64,000 nucleotides of DNA from Maribellus maritimus (GCF_022267315.1 NZ_JAIKLE010000007.1:176211-240210), one strand, 5' to 3'; positions 25,899 to 35,150 are shown, counted from the stretch's first letter. Numbers and translations are program-made. Notes: generated from the sequence alone by a model not told the origin.

Positions 25899-26842
25899 TG
25901 GATATTCCCGTTTTCTCCGATGTTGAAAAGGCACATAAGATAATACAAAAATACGCTCACCGAACACCGGTTTTGACCTCGCAAAGTATAAACAAAATAG
26001 TTGGCGGGCAGTTATTTTTCAAATGTGAGAACCTGCAAAAAGTAGGGGCTTTTAAATTCAGAGGTGCTTGTAATGCTGTTTTCTCGCTTTCGGAAGAAGA
26101 TGCACAAAAGGGCGTAGCAACGCATTCTTCGGGCAACCATGCGGCAGCACTTGCTCTGGCTGCACAAATGCGGGGAGTGGAGGCACACATTGTAATGCCC
26201 GATAATTCGCCGGAAATTAAGAAGAAAGCGGTGTCAGGTTATGGGGCGAAAATCACTTTTTGCCAACCTACTTTGGAGGCACGCGAAAGCACGCTGAAGA
26301 AGGTAATTGAAGAAACCGGTGCAACAGAAATTCATCCCTACAATAACTTTTTTGTGATAGCAGGACAAGGAACTGCTGCCATAGAACTGATTGAAGAACA
26401 GGGGGGATTTGATATTATTTTGGCTCCAGTTGGCGGAGGGGGCTTGTTGAGCGGAACAGCTATCTCTACAAAACATTTGCTCCCCAATTGCAGGGTAATA
26501 GCAGCCGAACCAGCTGGCGCCGACGATGCTTTTCGTTCTTTTTATGCAAAAAAGCTGATTCCTTCAGTTAATCCAAAAACCATTGCCGACGGCTTATTGA
26601 CTTCGCTTGGAGAGCGAAATTTCAAAATAATTATGGAGAAAGTAAATGATATATTCACCGTTTCAGAAGAAAAAATCGTAGAAGCCATGCGGATGATTTG
26701 GGAGCGTATGAAAATAATTATTGAACCTTCGTCTGCCGTCCCGCTGGCAGCCATTCTGGAAGGAAAAATTGACATTCAGAATAAAAAAATTGGAGTTATT
26801 CTTTCCGGCGGCAATATGGATTTGGAAAAGTTGCCGTTTTGA
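25898..26842 (+). CDS. PLP-dependent threonine/serine dehydratase-like enzyme
   Basis: Fold-type II PLP enzyme of 314 residues. The PLP lysine is in VGAFKFRGACNAVF (about residue 53), HSSGNHAAALALAA holds the substrate loop (SSGNH), and the glycine loop is VGGGGLLSGTA. No C-terminal ACT regulatory domain is present, so it is of the catabolic threonine dehydratase or serine racemase type rather than the long biosynthetic IlvA. Substrate choice between Thr deamination and Ser racemisation cannot be settled from sequence alone. Its start overlaps the PrsW stop by one base. Confidence 0.9.
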   Translation: MDIPVFSDVEKAHKIIQKYAHRTPVLTSQSINKIVGGQLFFKCENLQKVGAFKFRGACNAVFSLSEEDAQKGVATHSSGNHAAALALAAQMRGVEAHIVMPDNSPEIKKKAVSGYGAKITFCQPTLEARESTLKKVIEETGATEIHPYNNFFVIAGQGTAAIELIEEQGGFDIILAPVGGGGLLSGTAISTKHLLPNCRVIAAEPAGADDAFRSFYAKKLIPSVNPKTIADGLLTSLGERNFKIIMEKVNDIFTVSEEKIVEAMRMIWERMKIIIEPSSAVPLAAILEGKIDIQNKKIGVILSGGNMDLEKLPF

Positions 26843-26971
26843 ATGTTTTTAAATCAAATTTTAATAAGGTACAAGTCGAAGAAGGAGGTTGTTAAAAAGG
26901 CGGCTTTTGAATTACCTCTTTTCAAGATGAATAAAATTTTAGATTCATTTCACAGTGGATCTGGATCTTAA
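26843..26971 (+). CDS. Possible 42-residue small protein
   Basis: An uninterrupted ORF begins at an ATG that directly abuts the dehydratase stop (TGAATG) and runs to TAA at 26971. It starts MFLNQILIRYKSKK, is Lys-rich with a hydrophobic core, and ends HSGSGS. The abutting start suggests translational coupling. I see no family and the ORF could be chance. Confidence 0.3.
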   Translation: MFLNQILIRYKSKKEVVKKAAFELPLFKMNKILDSFHSGSGS

Positions 26972-26981
26972 TCAATTATAA

Positions 26982-28433
26982 TTAAAGCATCGGGCTAAAG
27001 ATATGCGCCAGCGATTCGCGAAATTTTTTATGCCATGGGCGCTGTTGCCACTCTTCCAATGTTATTTCATAGCTGTTTTTTAAATCAACGGTAAAGGTCT
27101 TTTCAAGTTCTGCTGTAAACTCCTCATCGTAAATAAAAGCATTTACCTCAAAATTGGTTTCCAGGCTTCGAAAATCGAGGTTGGTGGTTCCCACGCTTGA
27201 AAAAACATCATCAACAATAATGTATTTACTATGGATAAATCCGGCCTCGTAAAAAAATATCCGGATTCCTGCCTCCATTAATTCTTCTACATAAGAAAAT
27301 GAACACCAGCGCGGAATTATCGCATCCGATTTTTTAGGGATGATAATCCGAACATCAACATTGCTTAATGAAGTCATCTTTAGCGCGGAAACAATATTGG
27401 GTGGTGGCATTAAATAAGGAGTAACAATATAAACCCGCTTCCGGGCATTGGTAATGGCTGCAAAAAATGCCTGACTGATGTTTTCCCAATCAGAGTCGGG
27501 GCCACTGGCCGAAATCTGTACAGCAGTTCCCGGAGCTTCTGAAAAGGCAGGAAAATATTTTCGTCCGTTTATGTTTTCATTGATTACAAAATACCAGTCG
27601 GCAGCAAAAACAACCTGTAAACAGGCCACAGCGTCGCCTTCCAGTTGCAAGTGTGTATCGCGCCAGGGACCAATTTTTTTAATTCCCTCAATGTATCGAT
27701 CGGCCACATTTATTCCCCCTGTAAAACCAATTTCTCCGTCAACTATAACAATTTTCCGATGGTTTCTAAAGTTTACCTGTGAGGTGAGACGCGGAAAACG
27801 AACTTCCATAAACGGATAAATTTCCACTCCGTTTTTTCTAAATTCTTCAATGTTTTTATTTCCCAGCCCCCAGCTTCCAACATCGTCGATTATTATACGA
27901 ACCTCTACCCCCTGTCTGCTTTTTGCGATCAGTAAATCTTTCAGTCGCCGTCCGATTTTATCATCGGCAAGAATATAATACTCCAGGTGAATATGATGAC
28001 TGGCGTTTTGTATCGCTTCAAAAATGGCGTCGAAAGTTTGTTTCCCGCCATTTAATATTTTTAATTTGTTTCCGGTTGTTAGCAGTGCGTTTGAGTTATT
28101 AAGAAGCAGGCGAATAATTTTTTCTTTTTCCCGGATTTTTTTATCGAGGTGCAGATGGCTCTGTTCAAATTCGCGCAATTGTTTCGTTGAAAGCCTCCTG
28201 ATTTTCCCAAGGCTTTTTATTCCCGATCGCGAAAACAGCTTTCGTTTGCGGTATTCCTGCCCAAAAATCAGATAAAAAACTACACCAAAAATGGGAAGCA
28301 AAATCAGAACCAAAATCCAGGCTGCAGTTTTAAACGGCGAGCGTTTTTCCCAAACAATCATTATTGCAACCGGAATTGCAGTGAGAAGAAAAACCAGTGA
28401 AAAGATTCGCCAAAATTCACTCCACTCAATCAT
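26982..28433 (-). CDS. cls: Cardiolipin synthase
   Basis: Phospholipase D superfamily enzyme that makes cardiolipin in the inner membrane. About 483 residues. Two N-terminal helices (about 7-27 and 38-60) carry the PLDc_N region (AAWILVLILLPIFGVVFYLIFGQEYR). Two HKD motifs follow: HRKIVIVDGEIGFTGGIN (about residue 225) and HSKYIIVDDVFSSVGTTNLD (about 400). The frame opens with a TTG at 28448; the ATG at 28433 gives the normal start. It is divergent from the lipoprotein gene. Confidence 0.93.
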   Translation of the reverse strand: MIEWSEFWRIFSLVFLLTAIPVAIMIVWEKRSPFKTAAWILVLILLPIFGVVFYLIFGQEYRKRKLFSRSGIKSLGKIRRLSTKQLREFEQSHLHLDKKIREKEKIIRLLLNNSNALLTTGNKLKILNGGKQTFDAIFEAIQNASHHIHLEYYILADDKIGRRLKDLLIAKSRQGVEVRIIIDDVGSWGLGNKNIEEFRKNGVEIYPFMEVRFPRLTSQVNFRNHRKIVIVDGEIGFTGGINVADRYIEGIKKIGPWRDTHLQLEGDAVACLQVVFAADWYFVINENINGRKYFPAFSEAPGTAVQISASGPDSDWENISQAFFAAITNARKRVYIVTPYLMPPPNIVSALKMTSLSNVDVRIIIPKKSDAIIPRWCSFSYVEELMEAGIRIFFYEAGFIHSKYIIVDDVFSSVGTTNLDFRSLETNFEVNAFIYDEEFTAELEKTFTVDLKNSYEITLEEWQQRPWHKKFRESLAHIFSPML

Positions 28434-28471
28434 TGCGTAATTTTTCAAAAAATTAACAGAATAAATTTCAC

Positions 28472-28479
28472 CAAAATTA
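28472..28479 (-). promoter_or_regulatory. -7 box of cls
   Basis: TAATTTTG on the minus strand matches TAnnTTTG exactly, 38 bases before the cls ATG. The -33 region shows no clear TTTG. Confidence 0.45.
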
Positions 28480-28544
28480 ATATGAAAAACAATTTTGGTA
28501 TGGAATTCGTATCAGATAATATAACAAATTACAAAGGAGGAAAA

Positions 28545-28961
28545 ATGAAAAAGATATATTTTGTAATAGGAATTTTAGCGTTTATTGTGGCTTGCTCATC
28601 ACAAAAAAAGGTTGCACATGTGCCACAGGTTGAAAAAGCAGAGATGGCAGAAGACAGTTTGGAATACGATCTGGAGACCTTTGATACCAAATTTGAAACC
28701 TGGTACCAGTTACATGATAATCCTTCGCAATACCGTTCGCAACAGTATTACGAATCGTGGAACAGGCAATATGTTTCTGCCTGGAATATAAATGCCATGA
28801 CGCCGGGCAAAAGCTCATTTTTTGAATCGATTGTAGGATACGATCCACATGAAGATTATGGTTTTGAGCTCAACCACGAACTGTTTTATTATTTTCAATA
28901 TGTTGAAAATGTACTCAGAATCAGAATAATCCCCAATGGTCCGAATGTTGTCAGGTTTTAA
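28545..28961 (+). CDS. Small lipoprotein, DUF6146-like
   Basis: A strong ribosome-binding site AAAGGAGG (28533-28540) four bases before the ATG fixes the start at 28545, although the frame is open further upstream. The 138-residue protein has a signal peptide with lipobox AFIVACS and a compact domain with the conserved run YESWNRQYVSAWN and YFQYVENVLRIRI. I associate this with the Bacteroidota lipoprotein family DUF6146, from memory and without a search. Function unknown; probably anchored in the inner leaflet of the outer membrane. Its last four bases overlap the end of ribD on the other strand. Confidence 0.8.
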   Translation: MKKIYFVIGILAFIVACSSQKKVAHVPQVEKAEMAEDSLEYDLETFDTKFETWYQLHDNPSQYRSQQYYESWNRQYVSAWNINAMTPGKSSFFESIVGYDPHEDYGFELNHELFYYFQYVENVLRIRIIPNGPNVVRF

Positions 28962-30004
28962 TCCTGGTTTTTTAAAATATACAACCAGTCGTTGTCCAAC
29001 TGCTCTGCGGCTATCAGTTTACCATTAATTTGAGGCGCTTTTACACCTTTTGAAAAGAACTTGTTCCCGGTGAAAATATGAGCTTCGTCCCATAAGTTTG
29101 CCAAAATAAAACTTTGTAACAACCGGTGCCCACCTTCCACAATAACCGACAAAATATTCTCTTTGTACAGTTGACAAAGAATTTCTTGTATTGGATTTTG
29201 GGTGTTGTTCAATTTTACATAAGTCAGCTTGTTATCTTCTTTGTCTTGTAGAATATTAAATACAACTGTCTTTTCTGATTGGTCAAAAACATTCAGTGTT
29301 TTGGGAAGTTTCAGTTCGTTGTCAACGACAGCACGCAACGGATTTTTTCCATACCAGTGCCGCACTGTTAAGGAAGGATTATCTTTCTCAGCGGTTTTTC
29401 TCCCAACCAAAATAGCGCCTTCTTCAGCCCGTATTTTATGTACGAGCCGAAGAGCCAAATTGCCGGTAATCCAGGTTGGTTCGCCATAATTTTCAACACT
29501 GCGCTCAATGTCGATAAAACCATCCTGTGTTTGTGCCCATTTTAAAATTACATAGGGTCTTTTCTTTTCGTGAAATGTAAAAAAACGTTTATTGATATTA
29601 CGGCATTCTTTTTCCAAAACACCAACTTCCACTTCAACACCGGCTTTTTTTAATTTTTCTATCCCCTTTCCGGCCACTTCAGCAAACGGATCAACAGTAC
29701 CAATAATCACTCTGGGGATTCGCTTTCTGATAATTAAATCGGAACATGGCGGCGTTAATCCAAAATGCGCACAAGGTTCAAGCGTAACGTAAAGTGTACT
29801 TTTGGGAAGTAATTCCTGATCTTTCACTGCATGGATAGCATTTACTTCTGCATGGGCATCACCGTATTTCTGATGAAAACCTTCGCCAATGATTTTTCCC
29901 TCACAAACAATTACACAACCCACCATTGGATTTGGCGATACTTCACCGATTCCCAGCTGGGCAAGCTCCAAGGCGCGGAGCATGTATTTTTTGTTCACAT
30001 TCAT
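28958..30004 (-). CDS. ribD: Bifunctional riboflavin deaminase/reductase
   Basis: Catalyses two early riboflavin steps: deamination of the pyrimidine intermediate, then NADPH reduction of the ribosyl chain. The N-terminal deaminase has the zinc site HAEVNAI (about residue 50) and PCAHFGLTPPCSDLI (about 76-90), with GCVIV before it. The C-terminal reductase has KWAQTQDGFI, ITG, EEGAILVGRKTAEKDNPSLTVR and VEGGHRLLQSFI. Length 348 is normal. It is divergent from prmC with 41 bases between starts. Confidence 0.95.
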   Translation of the reverse strand: MNVNKKYMLRALELAQLGIGEVSPNPMVGCVIVCEGKIIGEGFHQKYGDAHAEVNAIHAVKDQELLPKSTLYVTLEPCAHFGLTPPCSDLIIRKRIPRVIIGTVDPFAEVAGKGIEKLKKAGVEVEVGVLEKECRNINKRFFTFHEKKRPYVILKWAQTQDGFIDIERSVENYGEPTWITGNLALRLVHKIRAEEGAILVGRKTAEKDNPSLTVRHWYGKNPLRAVVDNELKLPKTLNVFDQSEKTVVFNILQDKEDNKLTYVKLNNTQNPIQEILCQLYKENILSVIVEGGHRLLQSFILANLWDEAHIFTGNKFFSKGVKAPQINGKLIAAEQLDNDWLYILKNQD

Positions 30005-30018
30005 TCAAAGAGAAAAAT

Positions 30019-30026
30019 TAACTTTG
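30019..30026 (+). promoter_or_regulatory. -7 box of prmC
   Basis: TAACTTTG is an exact TAnnTTTG match 20 bases before the prmC ATG. It lies six bases from the opposing ribD box, so the two promoters cannot both be occupied. Confidence 0.5.
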
Positions 30027-30032
30027 TCGTGT

Positions 30033-30040
30033 CAAAAATA
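30033..30040 (-). promoter_or_regulatory. -7 box of ribD
   Basis: TATTTTTG on the minus strand matches exactly; ATTG (30064-30061) sits 20 bases upstream as a partial -33 element, inside the first codons of prmC. Confidence 0.5.
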
Positions 30041-30045
30041 ACACA

Positions 30046-30885
30046 ATGCAGTCGCTTATTCAATATATCGAAAAAGAATTAAAGGGTTTGTACCCGGCGG
30101 AGGAAATCAGAAGTTTTATCCGTTTAGTTTTTGAGCAGGTTTGTGAATTGAATTACACTCAATTGCTGCTTAGTCGCGATAAAATTCTCAGCCCGGAAGA
30201 AAAAGAGAAGATGGAAGAAATTGTAACACGATTAAAGACTTTTGAACCGATTCAATATATTTTAGGCGAAACGGAATTTTACGGGCTTCAGTTAAAAGTA
30301 AATCCCGCTGTTTTGATTCCCCGCCCGGAAACAGAAGAGTTGGTGCAATGGATTTTGCAAACAAATAAGTTAACATCACCGGTTGTTCTGGATGTAGGAA
30401 CCGGAAGCGGATGTATTGCATTGGCTTTGAAAAAGGAATTGCCCGCAGCAACTCTTACAGCAATCGATATTTCTGAAACAGCATTGGAAACCGCAAAGGA
30501 GAATGCAAAAATAAACCGGCTTGATATCCAACTCTTGAATTGTAATATTTTAAACTGGGAAGGGCAAAAGTGGGAACAGTATGATATTATTGTTAGTAAC
30601 CCGCCTTATGTAAGAACAATGGAAAAAGAGAAAATGCAAGCCAATGTTTTGGATTACGAACCTGAACTGGCACTTTTTGTATCCGATGCTGATCCGCTTG
30701 TTTTTTACAGAAGAATTGGAGAGTTTTCCTTAGAAAACTTAAGAAAAGATGGTTTTCTTTTTTTTGAGATTAACGAAAATTTGGGAACGGAAATGGCTGA
30801 ATTGTTATCCGCACAGGGATTCAAAAATATTGAGATAAGAACAGACATTCGCGGGAAAGAGCGAATGCTTTGTTGTCAGAGGTAA
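30046..30885 (+). CDS. prmC: Peptide chain release factor N5-glutamine methyltransferase
   Basis: SAM-dependent enzyme that methylates the GGQ glutamine of release factors. The helical N-terminal domain (1-85) is followed by the methyltransferase core: VLIPRPETEELVQWI, VLDVGTGSGCIALALKKELP (SAM loop, about 112-131), AIDISETALETAKENA, and the catalytic IVSNPPYVR (about 184-192), then YEPELALF and FFEINENLG. Length 279 is typical. Confidence 0.95.
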   Translation: MQSLIQYIEKELKGLYPAEEIRSFIRLVFEQVCELNYTQLLLSRDKILSPEEKEKMEEIVTRLKTFEPIQYILGETEFYGLQLKVNPAVLIPRPETEELVQWILQTNKLTSPVVLDVGTGSGCIALALKKELPAATLTAIDISETALETAKENAKINRLDIQLLNCNILNWEGQKWEQYDIIVSNPPYVRTMEKEKMQANVLDYEPELALFVSDADPLVFYRRIGEFSLENLRKDGFLFFEINENLGTEMAELLSAQGFKNIEIRTDIRGKERMLCCQR

Positions 30886-30999
30886 CAGCTGTCTTTGTAT
30901 GCTTTTCTTTTTGTCATTTGTTAATAACTGGATAAACAATCTTTCTGAAAATGACAGGATTTTCCTATCTTGCATTCAAAGCGAAGACAGTTAGTAGAA

Positions 31000-32058
31000 G
31001 TGAAGAAGACACTAAGGTATATATTAACAGGGTTAAATATTTTAGCCGTAGTTTGTTTGTTGGTATCGTATTTATCTATCTATATTCCACCCGATAAGTG
31101 GTGGATTCCGTCATTTTTTGGTTTAGCCTATCCTTTTATTCTTACAGCAAATATTTTCTTTATTATTCTTTGGCTGTTGATAAAACCCAAATACATGCTT
31201 GTTTCATTGGTCGCCATTTTGATTGGCTGGGGCTTTGTTTCCCGCTATGTTCAACTAAAAGGGAAAAACATTAAAAAAGGAGATGTTAAAGTTTTGTCCT
31301 ACAACGTGCAATACTTCAATGGAGAAGGAGGCAGCCAGAAAAAAACGGCGGATAAAATTGTGGATTTTCTGAAAGAACAAAACGCCGATATCATTTGCCT
31401 GCAGGAAGCCCGTTTGCGAAAAAACAGCATTTTTAATTTGCCAAATACAGTAGCAAAACTGGGAACGATAAATCATTACCAGTTTGCACGATCGAGTACA
31501 ACTTACGGTTCGGTTACAATGACCCGCTTCCCAATAATAAACATGGGTGAAATCAGGTTTGAAAATACAACGAATATGAGTATTTATACCGATGTTTTGA
31601 TTGGTGAAGATACGGTCAGAATTTTTAATGTTCATTTGCAGTCGTACCAAATCGATCCAAACCGATATACTGTAATCGATTCTCCTGATTTTACAGAAGA
31701 AGAAAATATTCGTGAAATGCGTGAAATCGGCTTAAAGTTTAAAACAGCATTTCAGTTGCGGGCAGCTCAGGTTCGCGAAATACGAAAACACATTGATGCG
31801 TCTCCTTATCATGTATTGGTTTGTGGCGATTTTAACGATACACCGGCTTCGTTTTCGTATCAAAAATTACGGGGGAAATTAAAAGATGCATTTGTTATTT
31901 CAGGAAAAGGCATTGGCAGGACTTATGTGGGAAAACTACCTTCTTTTCGAATTGATAATATTTTTTACAGTACTGGATTTCAGTCGTTTAATTTTAAAAC
32001 TTATGACTTCAGACTTTCAGATCACTTGCCGGTTTCATGTGAACTGATTAAAAATTAG
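31000..32058 (+). CDS. Endonuclease/exonuclease/phosphatase family membrane protein
   Basis: Two to three N-terminal hydrophobic helices (about 5-75) are joined to an EEP-fold domain (about 95-350). EEP markers: VKVLSYNVQYFN (Asn), ADIICLQEARL (Glu), HYQFARSS--YGSVTMTRFPI, VFNVHLQSYQ, HVLVCGDFNDTP (Asp-Asn) and LSDHLPVSCEL (Asp-His). The substrate could be a phosphodiester, inositol phosphate or nucleic acid; unknown. The frame is open to a TTG at 30970, but a TATCTTGC box at 30966 places the transcript start after it, so the GTG at 31000 is chosen. The gene's end overlaps ribF by 11 bases tail to tail. Confidence 0.82.
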   Translation: MKKTLRYILTGLNILAVVCLLVSYLSIYIPPDKWWIPSFFGLAYPFILTANIFFIILWLLIKPKYMLVSLVAILIGWGFVSRYVQLKGKNIKKGDVKVLSYNVQYFNGEGGSQKKTADKIVDFLKEQNADIICLQEARLRKNSIFNLPNTVAKLGTINHYQFARSSTTYGSVTMTRFPIINMGEIRFENTTNMSIYTDVLIGEDTVRIFNVHLQSYQIDPNRYTVIDSPDFTEEENIREMREIGLKFKTAFQLRAAQVREIRKHIDASPYHVLVCGDFNDTPASFSYQKLRGKLKDAFVISGKGIGRTYVGKLPSFRIDNIFYSTGFQSFNFKTYDFRLSDHLPVSCELIKN

Positions 32059-32992
32059 GATTTGCAGAAAGTATTTTTAAGGCGGAAATTTTATCTTTTT
32101 TGAGTTGTTCTACCAGCGCTTCTACTCCCGGGAATTTTTTTTCTTCCCTGATCTTATCTACAAAAGTAAGAGTGACTTCTTTTTTGTAAATATCCTTTTC
32201 AAAATCAAAAATATTTACTTCAATACTTCTATTGTCGGCGTTCTGGTTAAAGGTAGGACGAGTGCCAATATTCAACATTCCAGTGTGTTCAATACCTTCC
32301 GAAAATATTTTTACTGCGTAAACGCCGTAGCCGGGTATGAGTTTGTGAATATCTGACGACTCAATATTTGCCGTAGGAAAACCTATTTGTCGCCCCAGTC
32401 GTTTGCCTTCCACTACGGTGCCATGTAAAGTAAATTCATAGCCCAGGTATTTATTTGCAGTTTTTACATCTCCTTTTTGTAAGGCTTCTCTTATTTTGGT
32501 TGAGCTGATATGAATATCATTCAATAACAACGGCTCCAACTTTTCAATCTCAAAATTGTATTTTAGTGCACATTCTTTAAGGTATTCAAAACCACCCTGC
32601 CTGTCTTTTCCAAATTTGTGATCGTAGCCAACAACCAAACAATGGGTTTTGATTTTATCTACCAGAATCGTCTTAACAAACTCAGTATAGGTGAGTTCCG
32701 AAAATTCCTTGGTGAAGGGATATACAATCAGATGATCTATCCCCAGGCTGGCAAAAAGTTGTTTTTTTTCTTCGAGGGTAGTTAGCAATCTTAAGTTTGT
32801 TTCGTCGGGTTTTGTAACCAGCCGCGGATGAGGATAAAATGTAAAGATTACTGTTTCGCCACCATACTTTTTAGCATAGGCTTTTAATCGATCAATTACA
32901 ATACGGTGACCAAGGTGCACACCATCGAATGTCCCGATGGTAACCACCGGGTTTTTAGCATTAAATTTTGATAGCTCCTCGTATGTTTTCAC
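32048..32992 (-). CDS. ribF: Bifunctional riboflavin kinase/FAD synthetase
   Basis: Makes FMN then FAD. The N-terminal nucleotidyltransferase domain shows VTIGTFDGVHLGHR (about 16-29), VIFTFYPHPR, VVGYDHKFGKDRQGG and ISSTKIREALQKGD. The C-terminal kinase has HGTVVEGKRLGRQIGFPTANI, GVYAVKI, GMLNIGTRPTF and EVNIFDFEKDIY. Length 314 is normal. It stands alone on the minus strand. Confidence 0.96.
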   Translation of the reverse strand: MKTYEELSKFNAKNPVVTIGTFDGVHLGHRIVIDRLKAYAKKYGGETVIFTFYPHPRLVTKPDETNLRLLTTLEEKKQLFASLGIDHLIVYPFTKEFSELTYTEFVKTILVDKIKTHCLVVGYDHKFGKDRQGGFEYLKECALKYNFEIEKLEPLLLNDIHISSTKIREALQKGDVKTANKYLGYEFTLHGTVVEGKRLGRQIGFPTANIESSDIHKLIPGYGVYAVKIFSEGIEHTGMLNIGTRPTFNQNADNRSIEVNIFDFEKDIYKKEVTLTFVDKIREEKKFPGVEALVEQLKKDKISALKILSANPNF

Positions 32993-33162
32993 CTGCTTTT
33001 AGATTGAATACTGACGAACATAAACTTTTTTCCTGAAAAGACTGCAAAAATGGAATAAAAAAAAGGAATTAAAATGGAATTGTTTAAAATATGTTATTTT
33101 CTGCAAATGTTATTTTAGGTATACCGGAAAATGTTAATTTTACGGGCTTTAATTTGTACAGT

Positions 33163-34320
33163 ATGAAGATTTTCAGATTTTTAGTAATTATTGTTTTAGT
33201 AGCATTGGTTTTTAACGCTTGTAAAAAGAGCAATGAATTTGTTGTTAGCGGGAAGATTACACATGCTGAAGATAGAACAATTTACCTGGAAGAACTGCTG
33301 GTATCTGGTACAAAACCGGTGGATTCGATGAAAATTGGAAGCAACGGGGAATTTAAGTTCAAAGGAGAAACCAGTTTACCAACTTACTATTTATTAAAAT
33401 TTGATGTGGGAAAACACATTACTCTTTTGATTGATTCCGCTGAACAGATTAATGTTGAAGCAGATTTTGCCAATTTCTCATACGAATATAATGTTGAGGG
33501 ATCGCCCGGTTCAAAGTTAGTTAAAGATTTAGCTACACATTTAAACCGCACGATTGAAAAACTTGATTCATTGCGCTCGTTAAACGATATGTATGTTGGA
33601 AACCCGGATTATGAAAACCTAAAGGCACAGTGGGATGAAGAATATAGTCAGGTTGTTCAGGAACAAGTTGATTATTCAACGAAGTTTGTAATGGATAACC
33701 CATTTTCAATGGCCAGTGTTTTGGCTTTATATCAAACGTTTGACAACAGGCAGAGTTTTGTAATCAACGATTTACAAACCATGCGTGTGGCAGCCTCCGC
33801 CTTAAATTCTATTTATCCAAACTCGGGGCATGTAAAAGCGCTTTATGCCAATACGCTGCAAATTCTTAAAAATGAGGAAAACCGGAAAATGCAGCGTTTT
33901 ATCCAGGAAAACGGACAAAACAGCCCTGAAATCATTTTACCGGATCCGAATGGAAAAGAAATTGCACTTTCTTCGCTTCAGGGAAAAGTTGTATTGTTAC
34001 ATTTCTGGGCGGCTGAAGATAGGGCTTCACGTGTTTTAAACCCCGCCCTGGTTGAGGCATACCGAAAATATAAAAATAAAGGCTTCGAGATTTACCAGGT
34101 AAGTCTGGATAACAACCGCATTGAATGGGTGGATGCCATCGATCAGGATAATTTAGACTGGATAAACGTAGGAGATATGAAAGGATGTCTACAAGCTGTG
34201 CAAACCTATAATATTCAAACTGTTCCTTACAACTATTTACTCGATAAAAATGGGGTTGTAATTGCACAAAATTTAAAAGGCCCGGGCTTGGATAGGGCAC
34301 TTTCAAAAATTTTAAATTAA
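33163..34320 (+). CDS. Thioredoxin-like lipoprotein lacking the CxxC motif (DUF4369-type)
   Basis: Signal peptide with lipobox VFNAC (Cys at about 20). Residues about 26-110 look like a DUF4369 beta domain (VVSGKITHAEDRTIYLEEL, DSMKIGSNGEFKFKGE), a helical middle follows, then a redoxin domain from about 255 (ILPDPNGKEIALSSLQGKVVLLHFWAAEDRAS). In TlpA/ResA proteins the position after FWA holds C-x-x-C; here it reads EDRAS, so the redox cysteines are gone. The rest of the fold is kept, including the cis-proline region QTVPYNYLLDKNG. It may act as a scaffold or binding protein rather than an oxidoreductase. The frame opens upstream at 33091, but the lipoprotein start at 33163 is clear. Confidence 0.85.
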   Translation: MKIFRFLVIIVLVALVFNACKKSNEFVVSGKITHAEDRTIYLEELLVSGTKPVDSMKIGSNGEFKFKGETSLPTYYLLKFDVGKHITLLIDSAEQINVEADFANFSYEYNVEGSPGSKLVKDLATHLNRTIEKLDSLRSLNDMYVGNPDYENLKAQWDEEYSQVVQEQVDYSTKFVMDNPFSMASVLALYQTFDNRQSFVINDLQTMRVAASALNSIYPNSGHVKALYANTLQILKNEENRKMQRFIQENGQNSPEIILPDPNGKEIALSSLQGKVVLLHFWAAEDRASRVLNPALVEAYRKYKNKGFEIYQVSLDNNRIEWVDAIDQDNLDWINVGDMKGCLQAVQTYNIQTVPYNYLLDKNGVVIAQNLKGPGLDRALSKILN

Positions 34321-34372
34321 TGCAAACCGACAACCTGTTCAAACAACGGGGTTCAACATAAAATCAAAAAGA

Positions 34373-35128
34373 TTGCCGGGAAAAAAGAAAATATATTTTG
34401 TGTCTGATGTCCATTTGGGGGCGCCGGCTTTGAAAAATAACCGGGAACGTGAAATGATCTTTGTCCGGTGGCTGGATGAAATTAAGGAGGATGTTTCAGA
34501 GCTTTATCTCCTTGGCGATATTTTTGACTTCTGGTATGAATACAGTAAGGTTGTTCCTCGCGGTTTTACAAGAGTTCTGGGACGGATAGCTGATTTGACA
34601 GATCGTGGAATCCCGGTGCATTTTTTTACCGGAAACCACGATGTTTGGGTTTTTGATTATCTGCCCGAAGAAACGGGGATAATTTTACACAGAAACGAAT
34701 TTATAGCACAAATCAACGGAAAGAAATTCTATCTCGCACATGGAGATGGTCTAGATGACACAGACAGAGGTTATTACATTCTGAAGAAAATATTTACAAA
34801 TAAAACCCTGCAGTGGTTATTCTCCAGGATACATCCCAATTTTGCCCTTTTACTTGCACATAAATGGTCGAAATCGAGCAGGCTTGCAAAAATGGGTTTG
34901 GAAGAAGAATTTAAGGTTAAGAATGACGAAATGTATAAATTCGCAGAAAGATTTTTACAGAAGGAGTCCACAGATTATTTTATCTTTGGGCATCGTCATC
35001 AACTGGTGAATGTAAAAATGGACAGCAAAACCCGGTTTATATTATTGGGCGATTGGATTAACAATTATTCCTACGGGGTTTTTGATGGCGAAACTTTTGA
35101 ATTAAAGAAATACAAGGAACTTGCTTAA
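34373..35128 (+). CDS. lpxH: UDP-2,3-diacylglucosamine diphosphatase
   Basis: Calcineurin-like metallophosphoesterase, 251 residues. Metal ligands are visible in order: VSDVHLGAP (about 10-18), LGDIFDFWYEY, FTGNHDVWVFDYL, LAHGDGLDDTDRGYY and FGHRHQ near the end, in the LpxH arrangement. LpxH hydrolyses UDP-2,3-diacylglucosamine to lipid X in lipid A synthesis. The only possible start next to the conserved N-terminus is a TTG at 34373 (an in-frame ATA lies upstream); there is no ATG. It is 52 bases after the thioredoxin-like gene and 22 bases before the KAS III gene. Confidence 0.87.
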   Translation: MPGKKKIYFVSDVHLGAPALKNNREREMIFVRWLDEIKEDVSELYLLGDIFDFWYEYSKVVPRGFTRVLGRIADLTDRGIPVHFFTGNHDVWVFDYLPEETGIILHRNEFIAQINGKKFYLAHGDGLDDTDRGYYILKKIFTNKTLQWLFSRIHPNFALLLAHKWSKSSRLAKMGLEEEFKVKNDEMYKFAERFLQKESTDYFIFGHRHQLVNVKMDSKTRFILLGDWINNYSYGVFDGETFELKKYKELA

Positions 35129-35150
35129 TGCGAAGTTGAAGAAGGATATT

